Source: an uncultured Granulosicoccaceae bacterium
GTDB lineage: Bacteria; Pseudomonadota; Gammaproteobacteria; Granulosicoccales; Granulosicoccaceae
NCBI GenBank assembly: GCA_937958675.1
Contig: CALGND010000124.1
Location: 1 to 39,302 of the forward strand
Reading direction: 5' to 3'
Length of the DNA stretch: 39,302 nucleotides
A program made the translations under genes and the position numbers. The notes under the pieces are model-generated. The model worked only from the letters and a program-made list of their open reading frames with translations. It did no database searches and was not told the DNA's origin. Of this stretch, positions 25,123-33,179 are shown piece after piece (within the stretch, counting starts at the first letter, position 1; every line of letters begins with the position of its first letter).

Positions 25123-26160
25123 GTGGTAGCCAGCAAGCCAACTGTTAATGATGTTGCGAGCCATGCTGGCGTGAGCTTGGCTACCGTAGATCGAGTCGTA
25201 AATGGTCGCCCGGGGGTTCGCACGGTGACCATAGAACGTGTTAATAAGTCCATCAACGAACTAGGTTATATCCGAGATACGGCCGCTGCGAACCTAGCAC
25301 GCCGTCGGCTTTATCGCTTTACGTTTATGATCCCCAATACGGATAGTGGGTTTTTCGATTCGCTCGCATCACAAATTGAGGCGCAAACAGGTGTGCTGTC
25401 AACCGAGCGAACTGCTTTAGAAATAAAACGCATCACCGCATTTGATTCGCACTCTGTTGTAATTGCATTAGATAGTCTTGATAATAAAGCTACAGACGGC
25501 GTTGCTCTTATTGCGCCTGAAACAGCTACTGTTCGAGATGCTATTGGCCGTGCACGAGCCAGAGGTATCGTAGTTGTGGCGCTAATATCCGATTTACCAA
25601 GCTCGCTACGAAATCATTTTGTCGGTATAGATAACAGGTCTGCAGGTCAAACAGCTGCACAACTTCTCGGACGATTTATAAAAGCCGACAAAGGAAGTAT
25701 CTTACTGCTGATTAATTCTCGATTGGCACGAGATCATCTAGAACGCCGGCACGGTTTCGATATGATCATGTCGGAACATTTCCCACAGTTCAAAGTATTG
25801 CCCTCGATTGAAGCGCGAGACGATACCGAATTGTTGGAAACAGTGTTGCCTAATGCATTTAATGAATGGGATGATATTAAAGGTGTTTATGCGTCTATGT
25901 CGAGCAATAAAGGATTAATTGATTTTCTGGGCAACCGATCCGATGACTTGATGGTTATTGCACATGAGCTAACGCCATTATCAAGGAATGCCCTACAACG
26001 CGGAGTATTCGATGCGTTAATTTCACAAGATACAGGGCACATCGTGCGAAGCGCGGTCAGATTGATGCGCGCAACGATTGAAGCGGTACCCTACAACGCA
26101 TTGCAAGAAAGAATACGCATTGATATATTTATGAAAGAAAACTTACCGCCAGAACCTTAA
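25123..26160 (+). CDS. LacI-family transcriptional regulator
   Basis: 345 residues from GTG 25123, with AGGGAT about 8 nt upstream. The N-terminal helix-turn-helix is VNDVASHAGVSLATVDRVVNGRPGVR, residues 8-33, of the LacI type. The ligand-binding domain resembles the periplasmic-binding-protein-like LacI core, with FIKADKGSILLLIN and ISQDTGHIVRSAVRLM. It presumably represses the operon in the absence of inducer, and the 17728-17775 inverted repeat is the best operator candidate. It lies inside the operon, 44 nt after DhaKL, and so may be autoregulated. Confidence 0.93.
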   Translation: MVASKPTVNDVASHAGVSLATVDRVVNGRPGVRTVTIERVNKSINELGYIRDTAAANLARRRLYRFTFMIPNTDSGFFDSLASQIEAQTGVLSTERTALEIKRITAFDSHSVVIALDSLDNKATDGVALIAPETATVRDAIGRARARGIVVVALISDLPSSLRNHFVGIDNRSAGQTAAQLLGRFIKADKGSILLLINSRLARDHLERRHGFDMIMSEHFPQFKVLPSIEARDDTELLETVLPNAFNEWDDIKGVYASMSSNKGLIDFLGNRSDDLMVIAHELTPLSRNALQRGVFDALISQDTGHIVRSAVRLMRATIEAVPYNALQERIRIDIFMKENLPPEP

Positions 26161-26185
26161 CCACAACTAGCCACGGGGACAAAAA

Positions 26186-27241
26186 ATGAAAACAATGCAA
26201 GGGCCAGCTCTTTTTTTAGCGCAGTTTGCCGGCGACGAAACTCCCTTTAACAGTTGGAATAGCATCACAAAGTGGGCTGCAGACTGTGGTTATAAGGGAG
26301 TACAGGTGCCCAGCTGGGACGCTCGTTTGTTCGACTTAGAGCAAGCCGCAAAATCAAAAGATTATTGTGATGAATTTAAAGGCGTAGCTAAGGCTAACGG
26401 CGTTGAAGTAACAGAGCTTTCGACGCACCTCCAGGGTCAGCTAGTGGCTGTTCATCCTGCCTATGATACTGCATTCGATGGTTTTGCAGCTCCATCAGTT
26501 CATGGTGATCCAAAGGCACGACAAGCATGGGCGGTTGATCAAGTGATGAAAGCGCTAAGCGCTTCAAAAAACATGGGTATTGAAAATCACGTTTCGTTTT
26601 CGGGTGCCTTAGCATGGCCCTATGTGTATCCATGGCCACAACGGCCGGCTGGATTGGTCGAAGCTGCCTTCGATGAATTGGCAAAGCGCTGGAGGCCTAT
26701 CTTAGATCATGCAGAAGACTGTGGTGTTAACGTGTGCTACGAAATACATCCTGGTGAAGATCTACATGACGGTGTTACGTTTGAGATGTTTCTAGAGCGG
26801 GTTAATAACCATGCGCGCTGCAATATGCTCTACGATCCTTCTCACTTTGTACTGCAATGCTTAGACTATCTAGACCATATCGATATCTATAAAGAGCACA
26901 TCAAAATGTTTCACGTCAAAGACGCCGAATTTAACCCGACCGGCCGACAAGGCGTGTACGGCGGTTATCAACCCTGGGTTGATAGAGCTGGCAGGTTTCG
27001 CTCACTGGGCGATGGTCAAGTCGATTTCGGGGCAATTTTCTCAAAATTGGCGGCAATCGATTTTGATGGATGGGCAGTGGTCGAATGGGAATGCTGTTTA
27101 AAACACCCTGAAGACGGTGCTCGAGAAGGTGCCGCATTTGTCAGTGATCATATCATCCGTGTTACGGAGCGTGCATTTGATGATTTTGCTGATGGCGGAA
27201 CCGATGATGCAGCCAATCGTAAAATGCTTGGCATCAGCTGA
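26186..27241 (+). CDS. Xylose-isomerase-like TIM-barrel sugar isomerase/epimerase
   Basis: 351 residues of the AP-endonuclease-2 / IolE-like fold. Putative metal ligands occur in CYEIHPGED (Glu), LYDPSHF (Asp and His), MFHVKDAEF (His) and VEWECC (Glu), in the order expected for the family. These enzymes isomerise, epimerise or dehydrate sugars and inosose-like keto-sugars. A GGGGA Shine-Dalgarno stands about 8 nt upstream. It sits beside a Gfo/Idh/MocA dehydrogenase, a pairing known from keto-sugar pathways such as the E. coli ycj cluster (YcjR with YcjS). Confidence 0.9.
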   Translation: MKTMQGPALFLAQFAGDETPFNSWNSITKWAADCGYKGVQVPSWDARLFDLEQAAKSKDYCDEFKGVAKANGVEVTELSTHLQGQLVAVHPAYDTAFDGFAAPSVHGDPKARQAWAVDQVMKALSASKNMGIENHVSFSGALAWPYVYPWPQRPAGLVEAAFDELAKRWRPILDHAEDCGVNVCYEIHPGEDLHDGVTFEMFLERVNNHARCNMLYDPSHFVLQCLDYLDHIDIYKEHIKMFHVKDAEFNPTGRQGVYGGYQPWVDRAGRFRSLGDGQVDFGAIFSKLAAIDFDGWAVVEWECCLKHPEDGAREGAAFVSDHIIRVTERAFDDFADGGTDDAANRKMLGIS

Positions 27242-27291
27242 GCGTACGCTAACTCTCGACCTGTACAACAATATTCGTGGAGCACTAAGCA

Positions 27292-28467
27292 ATGGCAACA
27301 GAAGGAAACAAAAGCGAAAGCGGTGCTTTTACAGACCGGATTAGGCTTGGTATGGTAGGTGGAGGTAGTGATGCGTTTATTGGAGGGGTACATCGAATAG
27401 CATCACGCATAGATGATCGTTATGAACTTCTAGCTGGTGCACTGTCATCCACACCTGAGCGATCACAAGCGTCGGGAATGGCATTGGGGTTGGCCGAGGA
27501 CAGAATCTACGACGATTACAAATCCATGGCGATACGCGAAGCCAAATTAAAAAAAGGTATCGAAGCCGTATCGATTGTGACGCCCAACCATGTGCACTAT
27601 TTAGCGGCAAGAGAATTTTTAAAGCGCGGTATTCACGTCATTTGCGATAAGCCACTAACGTCTACACTAGCCGATGCAAAAAAGCTCCATAAATTGGCGA
27701 CGGAATCAGATGCGCTCTTCATACTGACGCACAACTACACCGGTTATCCAATGGTAAGGCAAGCCAGAGATCTTGTGACCACTGGCGAACTAGGCAAGAT
27801 TCGTGTGGTTCAGGTTGAGTACGCACAAGACTGGCTTGCCGAGCATCAAACCTTCAAACAGGCCGAATGGCGAACTGATCCAGAGAGATCGGGGGCAGGT
27901 GGTTGCACTGGTGACATTGGTACACATGCTTTCAACCTAGCCTGTTTTATTACTGGCCAACGAGTAGAGAGTTTATCTGCCGATATTCAATCGTTTGTAG
28001 ATGGCAGACCTGTAGATGACAATGCACATGTGATGATGAGGTTTGATAATGGCGCAAGAGGTATGCTTTGGGCTAGCCAAGTAGCACCGGGCAATGAAAA
28101 TGCGTTGCGCATTAGGGTGTATGGCGAAAAGGGCGGTCTTGAATGGGCCCAAGAAGACCCAAATTACCTTTGGTACACACCATTAAATGAATCAAAGCGT
28201 TTGATAACACGCAATGGCCCGGGTGCTGGTGATGCAGCAGCACGGGTGAGTCGTATTCCTCCTGGACATCCCGAGGGCTATCTGGAAGGTTTTGCCAATA
28301 TCTATTCGGAGGCTGCAGAAGCCATTATCGCGAAGCGGAACGGTAGCGATGTCGATAGCGCTGTTTTGTACCCAACAATTACTGATGGCCTATTAGGTGT
28401 GGAATTCGTTGATGCCTGCGTTAGATCATCGGCTAAGGATGCAGCCTGGGTGAAACTATCCGCTTAA
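27292..28467 (+). CDS. Gfo/Idh/MocA family NAD(P)-dependent sugar dehydrogenase
   Basis: 391 residues. The Rossmann start is RLGMVGGGSDAFIGGVHR (18-35). CDKPLTSTL has the conserved Lys120 of the family's EKP motif, here DKP, and GDIGTHAFNL supplies Asp208 and His212 as catalytic candidates. Members oxidise a sugar or polyol hydroxyl, or reduce a keto-sugar, with NAD(P)H. The GGAG Shine-Dalgarno lies about 9 nt before the ATG. It follows the TIM-barrel gene by 50 bp and completes the enzyme set of the operon. Confidence 0.93.
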   Translation: MATEGNKSESGAFTDRIRLGMVGGGSDAFIGGVHRIASRIDDRYELLAGALSSTPERSQASGMALGLAEDRIYDDYKSMAIREAKLKKGIEAVSIVTPNHVHYLAAREFLKRGIHVICDKPLTSTLADAKKLHKLATESDALFILTHNYTGYPMVRQARDLVTTGELGKIRVVQVEYAQDWLAEHQTFKQAEWRTDPERSGAGGCTGDIGTHAFNLACFITGQRVESLSADIQSFVDGRPVDDNAHVMMRFDNGARGMLWASQVAPGNENALRIRVYGEKGGLEWAQEDPNYLWYTPLNESKRLITRNGPGAGDAAARVSRIPPGHPEGYLEGFANIYSEAAEAIIAKRNGSDVDSAVLYPTITDGLLGVEFVDACVRSSAKDAAWVKLSA

Positions 28468-28533
28468 CGTTATCGAGTTATACAAAACTTAGTTGATAAA
28501 ATCCTACAAAGTTATATTCTTTGGAGAACTCCG

Positions 28534-28959
28534 ATTTCAAACAATCAAGTGGGCGAGATTCTATTTAATATCACAGCCAGAGGGAAGGGTTTTGGTGTTC
28601 CGTTTAAAGGATCAGTTGAGCAATTAAGCGATCTTGAAGATCTAGTCGTTACTGCTGGGGGCATTGATGGATTGGATTTGCACAGAGGTCATTCGCCCAT
28701 AGAATCCGTGCTTGAAGTATTTCTTGGCATTAGCCACGATCAGATTCATATCTACATGGAGCGAGACGGTTTAAATTTGGCCGGCACTTGCGAGGCATTA
28801 GGACTACTGCCAGAGAATTTGATTCAGACGCTTACTAACAGTTTCGAACCCTATGTGGATCAAGCTGTTGCGATTGGGGTAATAGCGCCGGCTGAAAAGC
28901 TTGGCTGGGTAAAAAAAGTTAGAGCTGAATTTCAAACCCGCGTATATTGGAGCGAATAG
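28534..28959 (+). CDS. Uncharacterised 141-residue protein, last gene of the sugar operon; possible ATT start
   Basis: I do not recognise the family. The product is acidic, has no signal peptide or membrane helix, and includes FNITARGKGFGVPFKG, GLDLHRGHSPIESVLEVFLG and AEFQTRVYWSE. The conventional start would be GTG 28549, but that has no ribosome-binding site. A good GGAG at 28523-28526 is correctly spaced (7 nt) for ATT at 28534, in frame five codons upstream, giving a start reading M-SNNQVGEIL. ATT starts are rare but real, infC being the classical case. It follows the dehydrogenase by 67-80 bp in the same direction and ends 10 bp before the convergent ankyrin gene. Confidence 0.65.
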   Translation: MSNNQVGEILFNITARGKGFGVPFKGSVEQLSDLEDLVVTAGGIDGLDLHRGHSPIESVLEVFLGISHDQIHIYMERDGLNLAGTCEALGLLPENLIQTLTNSFEPYVDQAVAIGVIAPAEKLGWVKKVRAEFQTRVYWSE

Positions 28960-28969
28960 CAAGAAACGC

Positions 28970-29653
28970 TCAATTACTCTCCTCAATAAGTCGTACTATC
29001 TCAGAATATCCACTCGATTGAGCATGCTGCAGCGGTGTAAGGCCTTGCTTGTCCGCAATGGATTTATCAGCGCCAGCCTCCAATAATAGTTTTACGGTTT
29101 CTATATGTGCCGGTCCACCGTTGCCTAGCACTACCGCTTCCATCAATGCAGTCCATCCTAAGTTGTTAACATGATCAAGCTTCGCGTCGTTTTTAATTAG
29201 ACTCTTGACCGCCTCATGATGGCCAAGGTGTGCAGCAGCGATAAGCGCATTGCCAACATAAGGGCTTGTGATGTTGTTAGGGCTTGCACCTAATGCTAAA
29301 GCTAAATCAAGCAGCTCAACATCGTCTGCAACAGCGCTGATAGTCACGATATCGTAGGCGCGAGATTCCAAAGCGTTTAAGTCAGCACCGGCATTAGCCA
29401 AAATTTCTATTGTTTCATCGTTTGATGCAAACGCTGCGACGATTAAAGGCGTTCTACCAGCGCCATCGCGTAACTCTATATCAGCACCTGATTTAAGTAG
29501 AGTTTGTATCGCGTCGGTATCACCGATATGAGCAGCTTCGTGCAAACCATCGTAGGCAGACGCCTCTGTTGCTGAAGGCGCTGTTTGAGCCAATGCCGAA
29601 TGAGCGCCCGTTGCAAAAGCAATAACGGCTGAAACTGTAAATAGATACTTCAT
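28970..29653 (-). CDS. Periplasmic ankyrin-repeat protein
   Basis: 227 residues. A signal peptide (MKYLFTVSAVIAFATGAHSALA) is followed by about five ankyrin repeats of the LHEAAHIGDTDAIQTLLKSG / GRTPLIVAAFASNDETIEIL type, including a less regular third one and a longer fourth (GWTALMEAVVLGNGG). Ankyrin repeats mediate protein binding, so a periplasmic scaffold or inhibitor role is an inference. It stands alone, convergent with the sugar operon. Confidence 0.87.
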   Translation of the reverse strand: MKYLFTVSAVIAFATGAHSALAQTAPSATEASAYDGLHEAAHIGDTDAIQTLLKSGADIELRDGAGRTPLIVAAFASNDETIEILANAGADLNALESRAYDIVTISAVADDVELLDLALALGASPNNITSPYVGNALIAAAHLGHHEAVKSLIKNDAKLDHVNNLGWTALMEAVVLGNGGPAHIETVKLLLEAGADKSIADKQGLTPLQHAQSSGYSEIVRLIEESN

Positions 29654-29856
29654 AATTTAATACTCCAATACAGCGTAGCAGCTTAAAAGTGAATGATGGC
29701 TGGGAAGCGCCTTGCTCTCATGATGTTAACCGCTGAGTAAATAAAGATATTCGTCTTAACGCTGCCATTTAAAGTACTTAATTAGTAGCGTCATAGCGGC
29801 TGTATCAACTAAAGCAGGGCTTATTCAAATGTAATAGACATGATTGCAGATGCTAG

Positions 29857-29870
29857 GTTCCCGCGGGAAC
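29857..29870. promoter_or_regulatory. Perfect 14-bp GC-rich palindrome
   Basis: GTTCCCGCGGGAAC is a perfect dyad of 14 bp in an otherwise AT-rich 283-bp gap (29654-29936) between the ankyrin start and the 3' end of the broken aminotransferase. No T-run flanks it. The central CG resembles LacI-family operators. A second dyad, TCTCTTAAAGAGA, lies at 29904-29916. Confidence 0.45.
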
Positions 29871-29936
29871 ACATTATTGTTAAAGGCTGGCGAATAGTCC
29901 CACTCTCTTAAAGAGAATGTGTTGTTTATGAAGCAC

Positions 29937-30291
29937 TCAGTGGCTGATTGATTTCTTTAAATCAGCGAAGCTCTGATCGCGCGCACTAAGAACCGGTTCA
30001 ACATCATTAGCGCTTAAACATATAGGTGGAACCATACGCAGCACGTTTTTAAAGGTGCCAGATTTTGACATGATCAAGCCATTCGCGCGTGTGTGCTCAA
30101 ACACCTTGGCAGTCGCCTCAGGTGCAGGCTCTCGAGTCTTGTGATCTTTAACAAGTTCAATAGCCTGCATAAAGCCATGGCCGCGCACATCACCAATGAT
30201 GTCGTACTTATCTTTAAGTTTTAACATCCCAGTCGTTAATTGACTGCGTAGACCAATCCACATCAGCCTGCGCAATATTTAAGTTGTTCAT
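29937..30291 (-). pseudogene. Class III aminotransferase remnant (C-terminal ~100 residues, frameshifted)
   Basis: From about 30233 down to the stop at 29937 the minus strand encodes the end of a class III aminotransferase resembling AGXT2 and 4-aminobutyrate transaminases: LKLKDKYDIIGDVRGHGFMQ, AIELVKDHKTREPAPE, ANGLIMSKSGTFKNVLRMV, then PPICLSANDVEPVLSA. The usual N-terminal ~340 residues with the PLP lysine are missing. A well-formed gene start, ATG 30291 with GAGGGGGA upstream, reads MNNLNIAQADVDWSTQSIN and runs into a stop at 30214-30216 in another frame. An internal deletion joining the original start to the 3' end out of frame explains both parts. It lies downstream of the oxidative three-gene cluster on the same strand. 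Confidence 0.8.
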
Positions 30292-30431
30292 AGCTTCCCC
30301 CTCAATCGTTCGTCCAATTATAACGTGGATAGGGCTGTCTATCTGGAGCAGGCGATATAGGGAGAATATCTCAGGTGGACTGGAACAAGGAATAAGTCGA
30401 CTATATTCCATGGTCAAAGTTGGGAACTAAT

Positions 30432-31343
30432 TTAAAACGGAGCAAAGCCATCACTTTCGGCAGTTGGCACTGTCCATCGTTGCTGTGCACTGATTGATCG
30501 TGGCTCGATCCCGGGCATTGGTACCTGTCCGGCTTCGCCATAAAGCCATAGAACAAAATTAGATCGCTCGCCCTTCGTGATGGGCATTGATTCGTGTGCC
30601 ACGCTACCGTGATGGATTAACGCCGTGCCTGGCGCGAACGTCAGCTCGCCTACTTGCTGAGTTGCCCGATCGAAAAATCGCACACCTGATCCCGAAAAAT
30701 CTTCACCCGGCAGATTCAGATTGATATTCAGTGTCACCGAAGAGGCATCTGTGTGCGCACGTAGAGACGTATCTTTATCCGGTTGCCACTGAATCGAAAA
30801 ACCAAACGTTTGCGAATCATATCCGTTGATATCAGGAAACAACAAGCGAGCAATTGGTCGCATATACGCATCCATAAGGCTTTGATAAAACGTCTGAAAG
30901 TTAGGCGCAGCCAAGTAGCCTTCTGATCGACTATCCAGCATGGCACCGCCGCGATTGAGCGATATGCCATAAGGTGGCTTTAACGGTATCTGAGCTTCGG
31001 CAACACTGTTAAGGTAGGTTCGTAATACGGCAAGACGCTCCGGGTCAAAGAACTGGGCCTCAAAAACGCCAGGGAACACTTCTTTCCACAAATCCTTTAC
31101 GCCTGATTCTTTATTGGGATCTTCCCAAGCAAGCTCGACAGCCGAACGTAGCTTTGTATCATACAAGCTGCTATCCAGAGTGATCTGCCCATCGCTTTCG
31201 CTAGCTTCCCATTGCTTCCAGGCATCACTAAATAGCGCTCGGTTTTGTAGCCAAAATTGTTGTACCGAAGGAGCTCGTTGAAGCATTTCTTCTCTTGTTG
31301 GTCGCTCTACTGCACGTGCGGTTGAAAGTGAATTGCTTGTCAT
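30432..31343 (-). CDS. 2-oxoglutarate/Fe(II)-dependent dioxygenase-like protein
   Basis: 303 residues from ATG 31343; an in-frame GTG at 31358 is an alternative start. The double-stranded beta-helix iron triad is visible as LRAHTDASS (HxD at about 197/199) and VAHESMPIT (distal His at about 250), followed by GERSNFVLWLYG with the Arg expected to bind 2-oxoglutarate. This resembles the prolyl-4-hydroxylase-like oxygenase branch, which hydroxylates proteins or small molecules; the substrate is not known. It is the third gene of a run with the CmcJ/NvfI-like protein and an SDR, 48 bp after the latter, probably under the divergent LysR. Confidence 0.84.
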   Translation of the reverse strand: MTSNSLSTARAVERPTREEMLQRAPSVQQFWLQNRALFSDAWKQWEASESDGQITLDSSLYDTKLRSAVELAWEDPNKESGVKDLWKEVFPGVFEAQFFDPERLAVLRTYLNSVAEAQIPLKPPYGISLNRGGAMLDSRSEGYLAAPNFQTFYQSLMDAYMRPIARLLFPDINGYDSQTFGFSIQWQPDKDTSLRAHTDASSVTLNINLNLPGEDFSGSGVRFFDRATQQVGELTFAPGTALIHHGSVAHESMPITKGERSNFVLWLYGEAGQVPMPGIEPRSISAQQRWTVPTAESDGFAPF

Positions 31344-31391
31344 GATTGTTGGTTCCACTACTATTGTTGTACGGGGTTAGCTCGGATGGGC

Positions 31392-32180
31392 TTAGCTCAG
31401 CTTGGCCACCACCGCATTGATTGCTTGCATCACTTTCGCACTGTGGCCGGCATCCAATGCAGCAGCATGTGGCTGCGAAAACGCACCGATATCGTTGTCG
31501 AAATACTTGCCTGTGGCATCTTCGAATGATGCACCTATCGCCGCTTCGCACAGGATATCCGCACCGATTTGCATATCTTTCCCCTCAACCCCAAAACCCT
31601 CTTTAACCATTTTAGAGGCTAATAGGGAGCCGGGATTAACGGCAACAACGACAGGGCCGTCAACCAGCTCTTTCGCCATTTCTCGAGACCAGATCGTGAT
31701 AGCCAGTTTGCTCTGAGCATAGGCACCCATATCATCGAGTTGTTTGCGCCCATGTAGTGCATCCAGATCAACAGGCGCTTGCGCGGCAGACGACAGGTTC
31801 ACGATTCGCGCGTTTGCTGGAAGAATGGGTAGCAAGGCTCGCGTGAGCGAATAGGGTGCAAAGGTATTAACCATGAACCGAACATCGTACCCATCTGCCG
31901 TTTGAGTTTGACCAATTTTTAAAACGCCAGCGTTATTAATGACGGCATCAAGCTGTGTATGTTGTTTGCGAATGTCAGCTGCCAACTTGTGCACTTCATC
32001 CATACGCGATAAGTCGGCCGCATAGGTTTCTGTTTCGCCCTCAACATCTTCTGCGGCCTTGTCGAGCTTTGTCTGGTTTCGTCCATGTAGCAAAACACGA
32101 TGCCCGTTTGAGGCCAGTGTCTTGGCTGTAAGCAGACCGATGCCATCAGTAGACCCTGTAATTAGAATTGTTTTAGACAT
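31392..32180 (-). CDS. SDR-family dehydrogenase, retinol-dehydrogenase-like
   Basis: 262 residues. TGSTDGIGLLTA is the nucleotide-binding motif, HGRNQTKL suggests NADPH preference, NNAGVL is the NAG motif and VNLSSAAQ carries the catalytic Ser. YAQSK is the intact YxxxK pair and NPGSLLASKM the following loop. It is a cytoplasmic NAD(P)-dependent dehydrogenase/reductase of the extended or retinol-type class. It lies between two predicted oxygenase genes (57 bp and 48 bp gaps), so it probably oxidises or reduces an intermediate they share. Confidence 0.9.
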   Translation of the reverse strand: MSKTILITGSTDGIGLLTAKTLASNGHRVLLHGRNQTKLDKAAEDVEGETETYAADLSRMDEVHKLAADIRKQHTQLDAVINNAGVLKIGQTQTADGYDVRFMVNTFAPYSLTRALLPILPANARIVNLSSAAQAPVDLDALHGRKQLDDMGAYAQSKLAITIWSREMAKELVDGPVVVAVNPGSLLASKMVKEGFGVEGKDMQIGADILCEAAIGASFEDATGKYFDNDIGAFSQPHAAALDAGHSAKVMQAINAVVAKLS

Positions 32181-32237
32181 AGTATTCTCAGTTAATCGGT
32201 GTATTGGAAAATGTAAAAGCGATGAGGGCGTTATTGC

Positions 32238-33050
32238 TTACGCTTTATTATTGGTGTTATCGTTGCGATCGCGGTAGCGCACTAACGTCCGGCTTTCGAT
32301 GCTCTTGCGCACTGTGTGTATGTCTGGGTTTTCGATCATATCGATTGCGCTGTGGGCAATCGATGGCTGACCACGATTATCGAAAATATTGAAATAGGCT
32401 ACCTCATGTGGCGTCATCTTAGAGCGATATATCCACTCATGTGCAGGGTTTGCAGCTAATCCCAAAATTTGTCCTTTCCGGTCAGGATAAATAAGATCAA
32501 GCAATATCCAGTCGTCTTCATCCACAGTAGCCGGTATTATAAAACCCAGCGGAGAGGAATTAATGTAAGCCCCGACCGGTCGCCATACGTTAATAAACGC
32601 ATAGTGCCCTGCAGCCCACTCAGCTGCTTGCTCTTGCCCCAGTAGATCAATCAGCCGCTGCTGTGCGCCATCATTGCTGTAGTCGCTGTGCACATTGCGA
32701 GCGGGTTTGCGCTCTGAACGACCATCATCGATCCTCACCGTATGGTCGAAAATAATGACTTGCTCAACATCAAGCTCCTTTTTCAACAGGTGTTGGATTT
32801 CGGCATCGTAAGTAGGCTGCCATGCACGAGCATCGTTAAGCACATCAACGTCTGTTTTAAACGCAGCGAAACCCACCGAAGCGCTCTTAAATGAAGTGTC
32901 ATTATCTGTCTCGCGCACATCCAGCACAGTTACTTGTGTTGCCACCAGCTCAGGCGAGATGAGATTGCCGACAATACCGCCCGCATCAAGCTCAAACGCT
33001 TGGCGTTCTGGTTTGTGGATGTGATAGTTAACTGTTGCTGTCGTGGTCAT
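32238..33050 (-). CDS. CmcJ/NvfI-family Fe(II)-type oxidoreductase
   Basis: 270 residues matching the CmcJ/NvfI (GA4-desaturase-like) family. VNYHIHKPE is at the start and FDHTVRIDD at about 101, NVHSDYSNDGAQQRL (His121, Asp123 as HxD iron ligands) follows, NVWRP is at about 154, and a C-terminal HEWIYRSKMTPHEVAYFNIFDN block closes the match in two parts. NvfI is a fungal 2OG oxygenase in novofumigatonin biosynthesis and CmcJ assists cephamycin methoxylation, so the family belongs mainly to specialised metabolism. It is the first gene of the oxidative cluster and diverges from the LysR gene across a 129-bp region with a central palindrome. Confidence 0.87.
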   Translation of the reverse strand: MTTTATVNYHIHKPERQAFELDAGGIVGNLISPELVATQVTVLDVRETDNDTSFKSASVGFAAFKTDVDVLNDARAWQPTYDAEIQHLLKKELDVEQVIIFDHTVRIDDGRSERKPARNVHSDYSNDGAQQRLIDLLGQEQAAEWAAGHYAFINVWRPVGAYINSSPLGFIIPATVDEDDWILLDLIYPDRKGQILGLAANPAHEWIYRSKMTPHEVAYFNIFDNRGQPSIAHSAIDMIENPDIHTVRKSIESRTLVRYRDRNDNTNNKA

Positions 33051-33101
33051 CGTGATCTTTGGTCTATCTAATTCGTGTAAATGGCTTTGTTATGCGAATG
33101 G

Positions 33102-33127
33102 TTAATGTATTATATTCAATACATTAA
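33102..33127. promoter_or_regulatory. Perfect AT-rich inverted repeat, probable LysR operator
   Basis: TTAATGTATT (33102-33111) and AATACATTAA (33118-33127) form a perfect 10-bp inverted repeat with a 6-bp spacer. Its centre (33114.5) is within one base of the midpoint between the CmcJ-like start (33050) and the LysR start (33180). That symmetric placement in a divergent LysR promoter is what a shared regulator site would look like. The TATAAT-like AT content could also overlap -10 elements on both strands. Confidence 0.75.
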
Positions 33128-33179
33128 TAAAACTAATCGAAAGCGAGTACAGAATTCGTTATATCTATATAATCAAGTT

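Noticed and set aside
33081-33179. 33-codon N-terminal extension of the LysR gene
   Set aside because: It would start with an unrelated segment and cross the palindrome; LysR proteins of this type begin with the MDTNGIRLF-like helix.
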